Positions 34,201-49,200 of a stretch of 64,000 nucleotides of DNA are shown piece by piece (the stretch's first letter is position 1; every line of letters begins with the position of its first letter). The position numbers were made by a program, and so were the translations under genes. Where the stretch lies: assembly GCA_007922305.1 (NCBI GenBank), contig ML677386.1, positions 11,699,830-11,763,829 on the forward strand. The letters run 5' to 3'. This DNA comes from Dermatemys mawii (taxonomy: Eukaryota > Chordata > Testudines > Dermatemydidae). The notes below the pieces were generated by a model. That model did not search any database and had not been told where the DNA came from. It saw nothing but the letters and a program-made list of their open reading frames with translations.

Positions 34201-37200
34201 TGTGGTCAGGATTTACCCTATCTTTTACCTAATGTTCAACCATACAGTCCAAGTCTTTTTGTAAGAAAAGGGTGTGGGGGAGGAAGAAACCTCCCCACAA
34301 AATTCCCCCAAACTTTCCTAATAACAAATAGCAAAAAGTCTTCAGAACTGTGTATAAGGACAGTCTGCCAAATATACTTCAGAAAGCTAAAAGAACAGAT
34401 GAGTTCAGAATGAAAAGAAAACCAAACAAAAACATTAAATAAAATCTGCATTACCTTTTTCACAAAACTTTGAGAAGCCAAAAGCTGTGCCATGAAGGAG
34501 ACAGACAGAAATTTAAAATGTCGCAGTTGTTTGCCTGAGTGAGACTCCACATTAAAAAGCTGCACTTCTTCATCTTGTGTTTTTGTCTTGCATGTTCTTA
34601 ATTTTTTTGGTCCAGGATCATCTGATAAAACACCCCCAAAACGCCCCCCCAAAAAGTTATTTTTTTCAAGCACAACTAAGAAAAAAAGCTTTTTGATTGC
34701 CAATTATTGAAACTGAAATAAAATGATGTAACAGTTAAAGGGCAAATAAGTGATGAATTGTTCAGTAGTTAAGGTAAACTTGGACAACTGAGATTTAGGG
34801 GCCAATTCTACAGTCCTCACAATGCCAAAACAGGAGTTTTCAACAGGAGTTTTGCTTATGAGAGAATGGAAAGACCAGGCTCAAAAGAGTCTTCTATATT
34901 TTTCAATATATTCTCCTACAAAATGCCATCTGAAAGTCAGTTTTCTCTCCCCACTGTGTTAATTTTTTCATCATTATCAGTGACACTATACAACAGGCAA
35001 GCCGAGGGCTCAAACAGAATAGTGGCAACACTGTCCTCAACTCCAGTCAGCTTTGTGCTAGCCCTGTTCATTTTGCAAAAGTCCCAGAATCATCCCTATA
35101 TTACGTCAGAAGCAAGACACTAATACACAGGAGAGGGGAACATATCTCCGTTTCATTAACTTCTAATACAAATGCTGAGATTTGTCTGATTCTTTCTGTA
35201 TTGTAAATTGATTATATTTTCATCTTTGTGTCTTTTGAAAAAGCTATATGGGAAATGGGCCACGAATAGGCTGTCACCAAGGGGGTAGGAGGTGTGGGGG
35301 TAGGTCACAAAATTCTAGACTGAGCATATATGGAGATGTTGCTATCCAGTCTCTCTTTGCTGGAAAGAGGCATGTAAACATAAAAAAGGAAGGGAAAACT
35401 CCTTACAACACCACTTAAATAATGGAATTTTTTTTCAAGCATAAAGACATACTGTTCAATGGGTGCTCCACCAGAAATCTGCATTTTAAAAAAATCCATT
35501 AAAAATTTTGAGCTAAGTCTCTGTATTTTTCTTCTTTAAAGAACAGCCTTATAAAACAAGCATATGCTATATTACACATGCTGTGTTCTACCCACTAATT
35601 ATTATTGGTGGTCCCTTTTTATTTTAAAAACTGAACTACGTTGGAAAAATCTTACTGTATTCTATGAAGGAATAACACTATTTGGCCCTGAATGCTAATT
35701 CAAAGTATTCTGAATTGAAATTTTTTGGCACAAAAAAAGGTATATACTTCTCAACTGTAGTTCTAACTAAATAAGAGGAAGAGAGATGCAATTAAGGTAA
35801 TCCTGCAGTCCAAAACCTTGAACAACAGAAGTAACACTAAGGTTCTGCAGAACAAATCTGTTTTGTGGTTACCTTCTTTGTTCTCTGGCAGTTTTGTTAA
35901 GTACTGGATTATTTTCATCAAGCTCTGGAATTGTTGTTGAACACTAAACTCACAACAAACAGAAATCCAAAATTCAATGTCTGTTTCCAAAATAGCATCC
36001 TGTTTAGGGATTAGAGAGAGAAAATATTTATTTCAAGAACTAAAAATAAGAGAAAAATCTTTTGTTGTTGAATCTGTATGAATGTACAGTGCTAGAGAAT
36101 GTTGCTGGAACTGTTATTAATGACAACAGCAGCAAGATGTGTTGGTGGATTCATGTCCCCTGTGAATGGACAGAGACCAACAGCTCATTCCACATACTGA
36201 AGACTATTGAAAAGCCACACTCTGGTAATGACTATGGCTTACCACTAACTTTACTATTTCAGATCCAGCTGATCAATAGTGAAACGCTATACAATATTCC
36301 ATTAAAAATCCTCTAACCCGGTTAGTGTGCACCTGAAAAAAACTATTTTGAGGTAGAAAAACAAAATCTCTTTTGCTACTGCATGAGTCAGTTTGATGGG
36401 GTGTTCTTGGTCGTCCATCTTTTTTAAGCCCAACAGAAAACTACTAGATTTCTAGAGCCAAAGATTAAAAAAGGACATTAGATTTGATTTTTCCATCCTA
36501 CAAAGAGATGGTCAGAACTGGCACATGAGAATAGAACTCCACAGAAATGTCAGCTAAACAAGAGCAAAAATACGATGATGAAAATGATTTTTACAGCACA
36601 GACTAATAGACCTTTTCCGATTTTGACAGGTACCAAGTACTGAATATCAGAATTAACCTCTAAATGCATTAGAAAAGTAGTCAGTAGGAAATTTATTGTA
36701 TTTGCTGATTTTTGCACAAGAGAAAAAAAGCCTCCTCAAAAACTTAACTTGTTCTTTAAAACAAACCAAAGCAAAAACTGTGGGGCCAACTGAGCCAAGA
36801 CTGAAGTACCACATGCACTGCAACTTAGGCAGGGCTGACTTTGACTCAATAGGTTATGAAATATTACAAGAGCTGTGCTATTAACACTGAATGTGATTAT
36901 TAAAACTGAAAGTTGTAATCTGCCTAACTTTTCCCCAATAATGCTGTTTGAATACTTTCAGCATGTCACTCAGCCTGGACAAAGAAACTAGACTGATCTA
37001 TTTCACTTTCTGGATTCCCTGCAATAGCAAAGTGCTTTTGTGTTCGGAGACTGTGAAGAGAAAAATCTTCATCTATTAAAAAAATGAATACCTCCTTCAA
37101 AAAAATAAAAAAAACACACACACCCTGAATTTTGAGCCTACCCCAAATCTATTCTGTCTCTCTTTAACAATTTCCATGAAGATCCTGGCTCCACCACAAA

Positions 37201-40200
37201 ACACACATACATTTCGGTGATATAATATGGTTTATTCCCACCTGCGTGGAAGAATAAAATCCACACCAGAGAATTTCATTTCAGTAAAAACAATGAGGAG
37301 TTCTTGTGTTTCGGTAAGACACACAGCCAAGGAAAAATAATCTTTTAATACATAATTGCTTAGACTAAGCAATTTGGGGCAGGGATTACCTTTTTATGTC
37401 ATGTCTGTATGGCACCTACCACAATGAGTCCCAGTGTATGATTGAGGCTGCTTTGTTTTACTACAATACACATAATAAACATTATCCCCATGTTTTAACA
37501 GCAACAGTGCTTACACAGATGGTTATTTTTGTAAAGTAAGTAAGGGCCTTATCTCATCTGAATGGAAAACATGCTAGAGACACAAGGTGGGTTAGGTAAT
37601 ATCGTTCATTGGACCAACTTCTGTTGGTGAATCAGACAAACTTTCAAATTTACTGTAAACTCAAAAGGTTCTCTCTCTCGCCAACAGAAGATGGTCCAAT
37701 AAGAGGTATTATCTCACCTATCTTGTTTCCATTATATCCTGGGACTGATGAGGCTACACCACCACTACATTGAAAACATGCTGTTATTTTCAGTCTGGAC
37801 ATTTTTACAGTTAAAGCGGACACACACACACACACACTGTTCTGACCTTTTCACCATTGGTTGCTGCAGTCACTGTTTTGGTCACATGCTGTTCGAACAG
37901 GAGCACCAGAAGAACCCAGATGAACCGTTCCCCTCCCAAGGTATCAATCAGCTGAGCCAGGATGGGCAGGCGTCTGTGCTCAGGCACATGAGGCAAGGCA
38001 TCCACAAACACATGTATAATTTTAATAACTACCTCCTCCACATTCTGTGCAGCCTCTGGAGAGCCACCATCTTCAGCCTATAAACAGGAGGTTAGGGAGT
38101 TCAACAAATTATCCTGAACAGGCACAATTTAATGAGGATTTTATATGAACATAAAAGCAAATAAAAAGGGGGGGAACTGTTCTTGTGAGACCCATAAATC
38201 AAAGCAAGACCATTGCCAAACATTACAATCACAAAATAAACATGATTCATCCTGCAAAAATGTAAGGCTTGTTGATATTTCAAAAGTCTGCACTGGAATA
38301 ACTGTGTACAAGCCCCCTTAATGTAGACGTGCTGCACCAGCGCAAAGTGGGGCTAACAAAAGATTGGCTGTTTTTCTAACCAATTTTCAGTCATCAAATT
38401 TTTGAGTTTTAGGAAAGTATTTTATGAAAATGCTCTCAAGGTGACAGGGATTTTGAAAGTTACTCAGCAACAGTCTAACTTCATTCCCATGAAGTCAACA
38501 GGATTCAATGCTGAGCATATTTGAAAATCTCCCCCTCGGCATGCATTTTAATTCTTTCCTCAAAATTTTACACTTTAATAAAAACAATTTTGGTAGGACC
38601 TAGAGAATATCAGCTCACTAGCAGACAGCTACCTATATGTAATAATTATGTATACACATATATGCATACATAGATTTGTTTTCACATTGGGCAATGGCTC
38701 CATTAGTCAGTAGTTACAAGTTACTTTTCAAAATGAACTGGAGAACAGCTTGATTTCTCTATAAGTGACATGCAGAGGAAGTAAAATGGGGGTTTTCTCT
38801 TTTTTGTTTCTTTATGATGCATAAAGGGGTCCTGAAAGGTTTTCCAACCAGAAGTTTTCTTCCTACTTGTGTTTACATTAGAAATTCAGATCTCACCCAC
38901 CACTTTTCTCATTAAAAATCCATGGATGACTGGAGAATGTTAGGGACAATGTCAAGTGAAAGCAGATTCAGGGAAAGCGTGTTTATTATGCGTCTTGTTC
39001 TAACTCTTTTTCTAACCTGAAGTCTTTAAACAATGATTGGTGGACTTCAACAGCTCAGACATAAGTGAGTGCAGGAGTGGGTGGGTGAGATTCTGTGGCC
39101 TGCGTCGTGCAGGAGGTCAGACTAGATGATCATAACAGTCCCTTCTGACCTTAAAGTCTATGAGTCTATAACTCTTTGTGTGTGTTTGTTTTGGGTTTAT
39201 AGTCATTTAGCTCAAATGGCCAGGAATAAAAAAAAAGAGTTAGAAGAAAAGAAATGACATTTCCATACATAAGTACTACAGTACATCTGTGATCTCCAAT
39301 GAGTCCAACAAAACCAGAGAAGGCCACATTTGATACTCTTAATGTTTCTTTGCAAAGTTAGTCAGAAAATATTTTCTAAACATTTCAGGGCATACTCAGT
39401 CATACAATCCTCTAACATATGCTGTTTTAATCAAATCGTTACTAGACTTTTAAGTATGTCACTGAGACCTGTACACCAAAATACATGCTCCAGACTAGCT
39501 ATGTAAGTTACCACTTTCATTCCACCTTCTGTAAAATCCATTTCCACTCCCCTGGATAAGGAGGATGCTTTTTCAGTAGTACTTTTTATTGGACCTTAAG
39601 GCTGGTCATGTCTGTCATACTCAGTAGAAATCTCAAGGAACATGCTATAAATAATTTACTAGTGCCATAAAAAAAACAAAAACAAACAAAAACAAAAACC
39701 CTTCTTCCTGCTTCTAATGAAAGAAAACAAATCTCACCTGTATAAGAGCAGGAATAACCATCTTCACCGTCTTATTAATTATTTGGAAACTATAAGTATC
39801 ATCTAGACGCATGACGTTTGCCCCCATGAACGTAAAAATGGGCATGATGTTATGGAGAACTTTATCCTGAAAAACAAAGCCCCAAAAAACTAAAAGGTTA
39901 GTGTTTTCAATTTTAGATACTAAAGCTACTAATTTATGTAAGTGATGTGTAGGTGTTCGTGGTTTCATTTTTCTCCATTCTCCCTCCCCACATCTCAATA
40001 TACTTTAAGGCTTTCTGACCCTTCCTTTACCTGGAATTTTTTTTATATATATAAATACTTAAGTTTACTATAACTGAAAGAAATTAGAGCAAACAATTCT
40101 TTATTCTATTTTTTTTTTTTTGGAACTAACTAGATTTCAAGTCGACTGTGTCCCTTGAAGTTACAGAGAGCAACTATACTGAAGGGCGTATAATATTTAG

Positions 40201-43200
40201 ACATCAAAACAAAAATCTAAGTAAATTAGTAAAGAAAAGGAATTGAAAGTTAAGGCTGACTAAGTCTATCGACAATACAGAACTGTGGTATGCAAAATCA
40301 CCTAAGACACAAATGCCAGTTAGGTACATTACTCCCATAGACTCTCAATGGAAGTTGGACACCTAACTGCCCCTCTATTTTTCAAATACTTGCAATACCA
40401 AAGATGACATAATGTGAGGTAATGATTGAACAGCTGCTTTAAATTTTAGTTTTCTGACTTCTTAAGGTTACCTCAACCACAATGTGAACTTAAATTCAAT
40501 TTGAAACTTTTCCATTTAATGTAGCCTCGTGCTGTGAAAGCTCTAAAGATAACTTCTGACAATTCTTTGAGTACTGCTAATGGCACCATCTTGTGAAAGC
40601 CTGTGTGTCACTGGTTTTATAAGAGCATAATGAAAGGGGGCTGTGAATAGGTTTCCTATGCAGGCTTCACAAGCAGAATAAATATGCCATATTTAGGAAG
40701 ATATTTAATATTCCAGGCAAATATTTACTTTATTTAAAACACGAAAACCAGTCACTGACCTGGTATTAAAGGAGGATAGAAAATTGTTTTTATGTTCTAT
40801 ATTGGGTTCCCTTAAAGCAATTAAAAACTACCCATTGAATAAATTTCAGTTTAATCATGGGGAGGAGCACTTTATTTTCCAACTTCTCAACTGGTAGAAC
40901 AACAGGGGGAAAAGTAACAAATACATAACTTCATATACTGATACACTTTACCACCACTTGTGTAACTTGTTTTAACAATGGTTGCATATGCAAATTTCAG
41001 CCCACAGAAGAGAACTCCTATTTCAGAAGCAGTTTCAAAGATTTAAAATATTATTAAATACAATCATTACACTGTCGCACAAGATAAAAAACATTAAGAA
41101 TACCTTTCACATCATATTTGGGCCAGACACTGCCCTTTGCTGCATAGTGTGGAATGGAGAAAGAAGAAAAGGAGGTGCAAAAGACCCTGAACACAGCAGA
41201 AGGGTGAGAGAGCCATTTAACCTGAGGGGGATAATGTCATGCTGAACCATACTGCTCTTTTGTAATAAGTTTTTCAATCCCCATGAGTTTTTCAATGGGA
41301 GCGATAAAATGACCCTTGATAATTAGTAATTACCACCACCATGGCAAAGTGTCTTTCTGTTTTTAAATAAATAAATGGGAGTGGGAATCTCATAAAGGAA
41401 TTTAAGGGACAACTAATTTTGTCCCATTTCTTTCAGGAGTAGTTTTCTCTCCTAAAGTCCTCTACATCTTTAAGCTTTCTGTCTTCCCCTCCCTCTTAAA
41501 ATTAGAGACAAAAGAGAAGAGTTGTTAATAAACCTCACACACAACTTACAGGGAACAGGCCAGCAGCAGTACCAAGCAGTAGCAGCGCGTGATGATGTGT
41601 CTGAGGCATTTCTGATAACCTCACACACTGAACTACCAGCTCCACATTGAATTTCTCTTTATCAAGAATATCTGCAGAGGGGAAAAAAAAATCTTGTTTA
41701 GTACTTTTTTTTTTTTAAAAAAAGATCACTAATATTAAGAACAGATATATTATTGCAATCCTAAAAGGCAGCTAATATACAAAAGCTAAGGGAATTTTTC
41801 ATGCTCAGAACTGGAACCTGTAATTTTTACCTGAGTGGATCCTGCTGCCATCTGGGGACAGTTTCTGACAGATGTTTAGCAAACAGCTCAGGATTAACTG
41901 CTTTGTATATTCCATATTTTCCTGTTCTGTTGTTGAAGTTTCCAGGCATCTTAAGATTCAGAAGGTAGTCGGGGTAGGAAGTGGAAGGATGAAAAATAAA
42001 TTTCAGATCAATTAGTGGACTAGTCATATCTTAAAAATTAAAACCAGAGACAATGTTAAAACAAAGATTTCCATAAAAACATCACTAATCTTAGTACACA
42101 AAGAATTTTCCTATTTTATCTCAGTGTTCTTTTTACAAAAACTACCAGAAGTTTCAAATTAAGAACAATTTGCACTTCTTAATTTATGGGCCCCTCAGAA
42201 AATAATTACTGTTGTGTGCTGATATGTTATTTGACCACTTAATGTCACTGACAGGAAAAGCTTACTGAATCACCCACTTCCCTTTGAAACATCCATTTCC
42301 CCTCAACTGTAAAAGGTAAATTTGAAGATTTGAAAACTAGTCACCAAATCTGTTAAAAGTTTAAGTTAAAAAATAAAGGGAAATTTAGGGCTTTAATTTT
42401 AACAGACTAGGTCCCAAAGAGGCAGGCAGGCAATTCAGTAAGGCTCTTCCTGCCAAGATATCACATGTTTGAGTAACATCTGGCTTTGAGTGTTTCCTAG
42501 GTGGATTGGAAGAGGTATATGAAAAGACCAGTAAACTTCCTGAAATGGGGCAAGAGAAAAATAGCTGTAATTTCATGAGGCTGCTATAAAAAGGGCAATA
42601 TTACTCCTTTTTGTAGATTATCCTTTAGCAGCCCTGAATTAGCAATCACAAGGTCAGTATTGTCACCATAACCACCAACATATGTCTGCATGACCAATCA
42701 GAAAAATTAGGGTTTAGGGAAATCATAGCATTCCTAAGCCCCTTAATACAGAAATAAAGCACATGTCTGACAAGCTGTATGTGTTGTACCACTCTCTAAG
42801 GTCCACCGTAGGATTCAGTGTACAATATTGACAGCAGCCCTGTGTCCTGCTCTCCGGACTAAAAGATTTAAAACAAAGGGTGCACCAATATGTTGCTGCC
42901 ACAATGTTTAGGTATTAAGCCCAGACTCTAAAGTTTTACATCCCGTATTAGTGAGGAGAGAACAGGTAATGATTGATGTTTCTTACAAATTTTTAATGAG
43001 GTGTCATTACCTGGCCAGCAGATTAAAAAGTGTAGGTACTAGCACCTGAGGACGTTTAATCTTCTTCTTGTGCTGCAGTAATTCCAGGATGAGTGTAACT
43101 CTCTGCCAGTTCACACTGTTTATTTCTGGTACTGATTCTGGAACTTGGGATTTTCTAAAAAGATTAGAACTCAAGAAAATCAAGATATATTCATTCAAAG

Positions 43201-46200
43201 AAAATTAACTGAGCACAGCTTGCTGTTAGAAAACAAACCTGCACCACATGGTGGTGCAAAGGTTTTGCATGGCCTTGCAAACAGAAACAGAATCTCAGCA
43301 TGTATCAAAAGAAAAACAAATCCAATTGTGTAAAAAAAAAAAAAAAAAAGTTAAAATACAGTGTGCCTACTGTACAGACATACACCCAAACAACTCTATA
43401 ATCCAAGATCGGTTCCTGCGACTTAAATCATTTTTCTGTTATTAGTCTGTTGTCTCAATGCTGACCCACTGGGCATCCAGCTAATTGACAACAGTCTCAT
43501 TTTAACTATGGCTCGTTAGGCACTGATTGAACTTGGTTCACCTGACTAAGAAGGGGAAGGGCATCTTCATGCACTGACTCCCCAACCTAGCAAGGAAGGC
43601 TTTAAACCAGGTTCAAAGTGGGTAGGTGACAAAAACCCACAGATGAGTATAAAAGAAGGCAACTTTAGCAGAGGATTAGATATTTTGGGGGCCAGGGAAG
43701 GACATGGACAATTATAGCAGGGTCACAGAAGTGACAAGAGGAAAATCAGTGAGAGAATCTGCTCAACATTTTAGATGTCTAGTCACAAATGCAAGGAGTG
43801 TGGAGAACAAACAGGAAGAACTGGAAACATTCATACACAAGCTAAATTATGAGTTAGTGGCATCACTGACACGCGTTGGGATAAGCCTCTTGACTGGAAT
43901 ATTGGTACAGAGAGATGTAGCCTGTTCAGGAAGGACAAGCAGGGTAAAAAGGGAGGTGTTGCATAATACATCAAGAATATATACACCTGTTCTAAGGTCC
44001 AAAAGGAGGCGGGAGGCAGACTAGTTGAAAGACTCTACGTAAAGATAAAAGGGCTTAAAAAATAGGAGTGACACCATGGTGGGGGTTTACTATAGACCAC
44101 AACTCTGGAAGAGACGGGGACGAGTCACTTCTAGAGTATCCAAAACACAAGATCTGGTAGTAATGAGGCACTTTACTCAGACATCTCTTGGAAAAGTAAT
44201 ATGGCAAAATACAAAATTTCCAATAAGTTCTTGGCATGTACTGGGGACAACTTTTTGTTCCAGAAAGTGGAAGCAGTAGCCAGAGGGACACCCATTTTAG
44301 ACTTGATTATGATGAACAGGGAGGAATTGGTAGCAAATCTGAAGATGGCAGGCAATTTGGGTGAAAGTGATCATGGAATGATGATTTCATGACTCCAAGG
44401 AAAGAAAGGAGCACGAGCAATAAAATAAAAAGACAACAGACTGCAAAACAGAAGACAAACAAATTCAGAACTGGACGATAAGGTCCGCATGAAAAAAAAC
44501 CTAAGGGAAAAATGTTCAGGAGAGCTGGCAGTTTCTCACGGAGACAATATTAAAGACAACAATTGCAAACTACCCAATGCGAAGAAGAGATAGGAAGAAT
44601 AGTAAGAGGCCAGTATGGCTCCAGTAAGTGTTCTTTAATGACCTGAAAATCAAAGAGGAATCCTACAAAGGAAGAGAACAAAGAATAGCAAAGAATAGCA
44701 TGAGCAAGTAGGTACAGAATCAGAAAGGATAAGGTGCAAAGTGAATTACACCTAGCAAAGGAGATAGAAGGCAATAAGAGGATTTTTAAAACATTACAAA
44801 GAGAGAGATGAAGGAAAGTGTAGGCCCTCTGCTTGGAAGGGAAGGAGAGCTAATAAACAGCTGACATCAAGAAAGTTGAGGTGTTCACAGTGCCTACTAT
44901 TCTTCAGTCATCACTAAAAAGTTTAAGGGTAACCAGATACTCAACACAATTAATATTAACAAGGAGGAAGGAACAAAAGCCAAAATAGGGAAAGAATATT
45001 TAGATAAATTAGATGTGTTCTATTTGACAAGACCAGATGAAATTAATTCTAGGGTACTTTAGGAACTACATGATGCAATTTCGGAACCATTATCTTTGAA
45101 AAATCTTGGGAGACAGGTGAGGTCCCAGAGGACTGGAGAGATGCAAACACACCTCTGTCTTTAAAGAGGGAAAAAAAAAAAGAGAACCCAGTGGAATTAT
45201 AGACCTGTCGGCCTCACTTGGGTACCTGGAAAGACACTGGAACAAATTACTAAATAATCTATTAAAAGACTGAGGGGGGATTCGATAGTCTTCAAACATG
45301 AAAGAGCTGTTAAACAGAGGATGGTGATCAATGTTCTCCATGTCCACTTAAGACATGTAGTAACGGACAATCTGAAGTTAAAGGAGATTTAGGTTAGCTA
45401 TTAGGAAAAACTTTCCAACTATAAGTGTAATTAAGCTCTGGAATAGGCTTAAGGGAGATTGTGGAATCCCCATCATGGATGTTTTTAAGAGCACTTTAAA
45501 CAAACACTGGTCATTGATGGTCTAGGTTTACATAGTCATGCCACAGCACAGGAGACTGGAATTGACTTCCTGAAGTCCCTTCCAGCACACATTTCTGCAA
45601 GTTTTCCGCTGACAAACACATGCTAAGGAGTAATTTAATGAACACGACCCTCTGTAAATCAAGTGTATGAAGGGGTTGCATACAGATGGACAGAAAGAGA
45701 AGGACTGACTAACTGAACAAAGGTTCTCTTTCCTCAGCTTACTTAGTGAGAGTGCAAAAATAATATATGACTGAAGCTTTTACCAAAAATAACTTCTAAA
45801 AAATTGCTTTTTAGTTGAATGGCAAGAAGGTTTTGTCAATATCCATTAAAAACTCACCCACCATGCATTTTCTACACATATATGTTTTTAGTAAACACAC
45901 ACAAAAATAAGCTCTGGCCTGACTGTACACATCAAGTTCAATATATGATTTTAAGGTTGTTGGGTAGAGATAACTGTCTTCTGTGTCAAACACTCTGTCA
46001 GCTCTTTTAAATAATATGGGGAGGCTTTAAACTCTGAAGTTTTGGGGATTTTTTTTCTTCTTTACAGATATAGTCAGAGAAATTCCTATGCCTTCTATAT
46101 ATGTTTTAACATTCTCTCAACAAGTTGTGTTTTCTGAATGTAGACAGACAAGGGCTGTAACTTCTACATCTCTATGCCCATTACCTCTGCTGCTGTATTT

Positions 46201-49200
46201 TCTGTCGCCGAGTTTGCTGAACGGTAGCTAGAGCTTTGGCTTTCTCGGGAGGTTCTAGCTCTATGCTAATTTGCTCAGCATCAACTGAAATCTAGAGCAA
46301 AAAATACGACAAAATATTAAGTACATTCAAGCAACAAAACATCTATCCACCCACCCAAGTATTTATCTGGCTTCAGTCATCATAATAGCTATGAATGACT
46401 GTCCTGATTGCATTTCTTATGTCAATCAGAATGCAAGAATAGTTTTCATCTATGTATTATAACAGACAAATTACTAGTAAACAGTTATTCTCAATATATT
46501 TGGAGAAACACTTTTTGATTTTAGACAAATTACTTTTTCATACAGAAAACAACAATGAAGCAGAGTGGAATGTTCCTCCTTTCTCTGAAGTTCATGATTA
46601 CAACACAATGAATACATACAGATGTGATACTTATCTTTTAGGAATAGTATTTTAATGCATCTTTAATACATATTAAACTGCACTTCAAAGTGGTTTATAT
46701 GGCTTCTGATGACTATCATGTTAAGAATTCCATAAGCAATAAGTATAATTATTGATTGCAATTTAACCTGAAATATCTTAACAATTCTGAATAGATTCCC
46801 AAGTCCTAACAATCTGCAACTTACCCCTTTAAACACACTGCTAATTGACTGGGCACAAAGTGGGTTTTTGCAATTTAACAGTAAATCAAACAGAACTCTG
46901 AGTAGCTTCTGTTGCACCGTCCCATCTGGTACTGCAGCAAAGAATGCTTTAGTGATCTGCAATGTTAAAAAATAAATATATATTTAACAACGCCAAAAAT
47001 AGGTATACTTTAATGGGAAAATGTGAAATGTGGGAAAATCTAAATTATTTTTATATCTGTATATATGATTTACATACATACACGTCGGTCACATTTATGT
47101 ACACATTGTCCCATTTTTGTGACTGTAATACAATATTTGAAAGAAACAGTTGATTTCTATTCCAAGCAAAGATATTTCTCACTTATCTTACTACTACTTC
47201 TTGACATTACATTTTTTTGTTTGTTTCTTGAAAAACAAAAATTTGAGAGAAAGCTGCTGCAGTAGCTGGTGAAAAGTAAAGAAAATAGAGCAGCAGCTAT
47301 GAGCAACCCTGGATACTTAACAAAAACAAACAAAAAAAGGAACACACACTTTTACCTTTCAACATTTTAAAGACAAAGAGCCTTGAGGTGTCTGTTTGGA
47401 AAACACCACAAAAGAGCTACCTGGATCTGGGAAACTGGTAGGTAAAAAAGTTTCATTCAGAATTTAGGGCCTTCTAACTTTGAAAGAGTCCTTTTAAATT
47501 CACTCATCAACACTCACATCTGGTATATGAAGTAAAAAAAAAAAATATGAAAAACTTTGTTCAGAGATACCTACCAGCCCAAGTGCTGTGCTCTGGAAAG
47601 TCGGAATTCCTTTGTAAAACTCTTTTGCAATGTGCAGACTTCTGATTAACAAATCCAGACTCTGCTGATCCTTGCATAAGAGGGCAGCTGAATGTTCGTT
47701 GTATTTCCCAAGGATGAGATGCAGAAGAACAACTTCATCTTTCAACACAGTCTCAGATTCTTTTACCACTTTCTCCAGCAATCTTTCAATTGCAGGCAAC
47801 AGGTGAGACAGTATCATCTACAAGTGAAGAACAGTTATAAGAGGGTATTTTTCTTAAATCAACTGTTGCTTTAACAAACTTTCAGAAGAGCAGTTTCCTT
47901 TTTAGTGCAATATCCATCACTGACATCACACTGTGTATTACTTTTATTATACTTACATGTCAGAGCACGTTCTTACCTCTACGATGCGCCTTCCAATGTG
48001 AATGTGGTATTGCAGTGGACTTTGCCCATTAATGCCCCTCCGGTAGCAGGGGGAAAAGGGGAGGTAAAGACAGCTGGAGGACGGGGCTGTTAGAGGGTTA
48101 CAGACTGCTGTCCATGATTTTTAGTGTCTAGCAAAGTTATGAATGAGTTATACTAGACACTATAAATCTTGGACTGAACAGAAAGACTGGATTTATGCTG
48201 TGTTGTAAATGTGTTGGTCCAAGGATATTAAGGAGACAAGGTGGTAAGGTAATACCTTTTATTGGTCCAACTTCTGTTGGTTCAAGAAAGAAGCTTTTGA
48301 TCTTACATAGAGCTCTTCTTCCAAACCTGAAGAGCAGCTCTGTGTAAGCTTGAAATAAAAGATTTACCTCACCCACCTCATCTCTCTAATATCCTAGGAG
48401 AGGCATGGATACACCACCACTGCATAAATCTATGATAGGGTTTGTAAGAGCGGTAGTAATTCTAAATATTCTGAAAAACCGAAGTTTCTGGCAACAATGG
48501 CAATCATCCAGCATGTCATTCACAATCCTTTTAAATAAGATAACCTACCATACTATATTCAATTTCACATCATATCTATCACCATTCATGGTTTTAATAC
48601 ACTCTGCAGCAATAGAGAGAAGGGAATTCTGAATACACTGCTTAAAAGACAGTTAAATACACAATAAATATAATTTTATAATACTGAATATGCACAGAAC
48701 ATAATAATATAATATTCATTATAATTATTATATTATAATTATATTATATATTATATAATTATATATTATGATAATTATATTAATATAATTATAGTTCTCA
48801 GTGAAATCTTTCTAGAAAAATGTTCTAGAAACCTTGCTCCAGAGTCAGTAGGACTTTAAATTTGCCTAAGGACTCTAGTACAGTGTCCTACAATAGAAAA
48901 AGTTCATGGCTGGAACATGAAAATGTTTGTGATAATTGGAGTTATGTTTTGCAGATGTGTAACCTTTGCAGAGCATGTTACTTTAAGTATCATCCAAGTG
49001 TCTACCAAAGTACTATAAAATTAATCAGCAGTAACTCAAAGGTACTGTTGCTAAATAAAAGTTGCATCTTTTGTGTTCTTTACATTTCAAGACATTTCCA
49101 TCATTTAAACAAATCAAAAACACAAAACCCAAACAAACCTTACCTCTTACCCATAAAATAAATGTAGAACCCAGAAAGCCCGCACATACCTCACCATTGA

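Larger units (their letters stand above)
32362..34454 (-). other. HEATR1 introns around microexon w25
   Basis: Introns 32362-33258 and 33306-34454. The first contains an open extension of exon w26 up to 32414. The second contains a fold-back at 33998-34118. No gene seen. Confidence 0.55.
34622..37846 (-). other. HEATR1 introns between exons w22 and w24
   Basis: Introns 34622-35872 and 36000-37846. The first holds nothing recognised. The second has a MIR-like fragment (37374-37495), a Penelope-type fold-back (37574-37770) and a (CA)n tract at the splice donor. Confidence 0.55.
47818..49189 (-). other. HEATR1 intron w14/w15
   Basis: 1.37 kb with a complex Penelope-type fold-back (48086-48425) and an (AT)-rich low-complexity tract (48700-48795). 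Confidence 0.6.

Noticed and set aside
41827..42027. Minus-strand open frame overlapping HEATR1 exon w19
   Set aside because: It is in a different frame from the conserved CLETSTTEQ...MEYTKQ sequence. Its upstream part is the pyrimidine tract of the acceptor.
43704..44024. 106-codon plus-strand open frame
   Set aside because: It lies within a degraded CR1 and follows the CR1 ORF2 start with frameshifts.
48405..49161. Plus-strand open frames after the Penelope-type repeat
   Set aside because: AT-rich intron sequence with no protein pattern or splice support.
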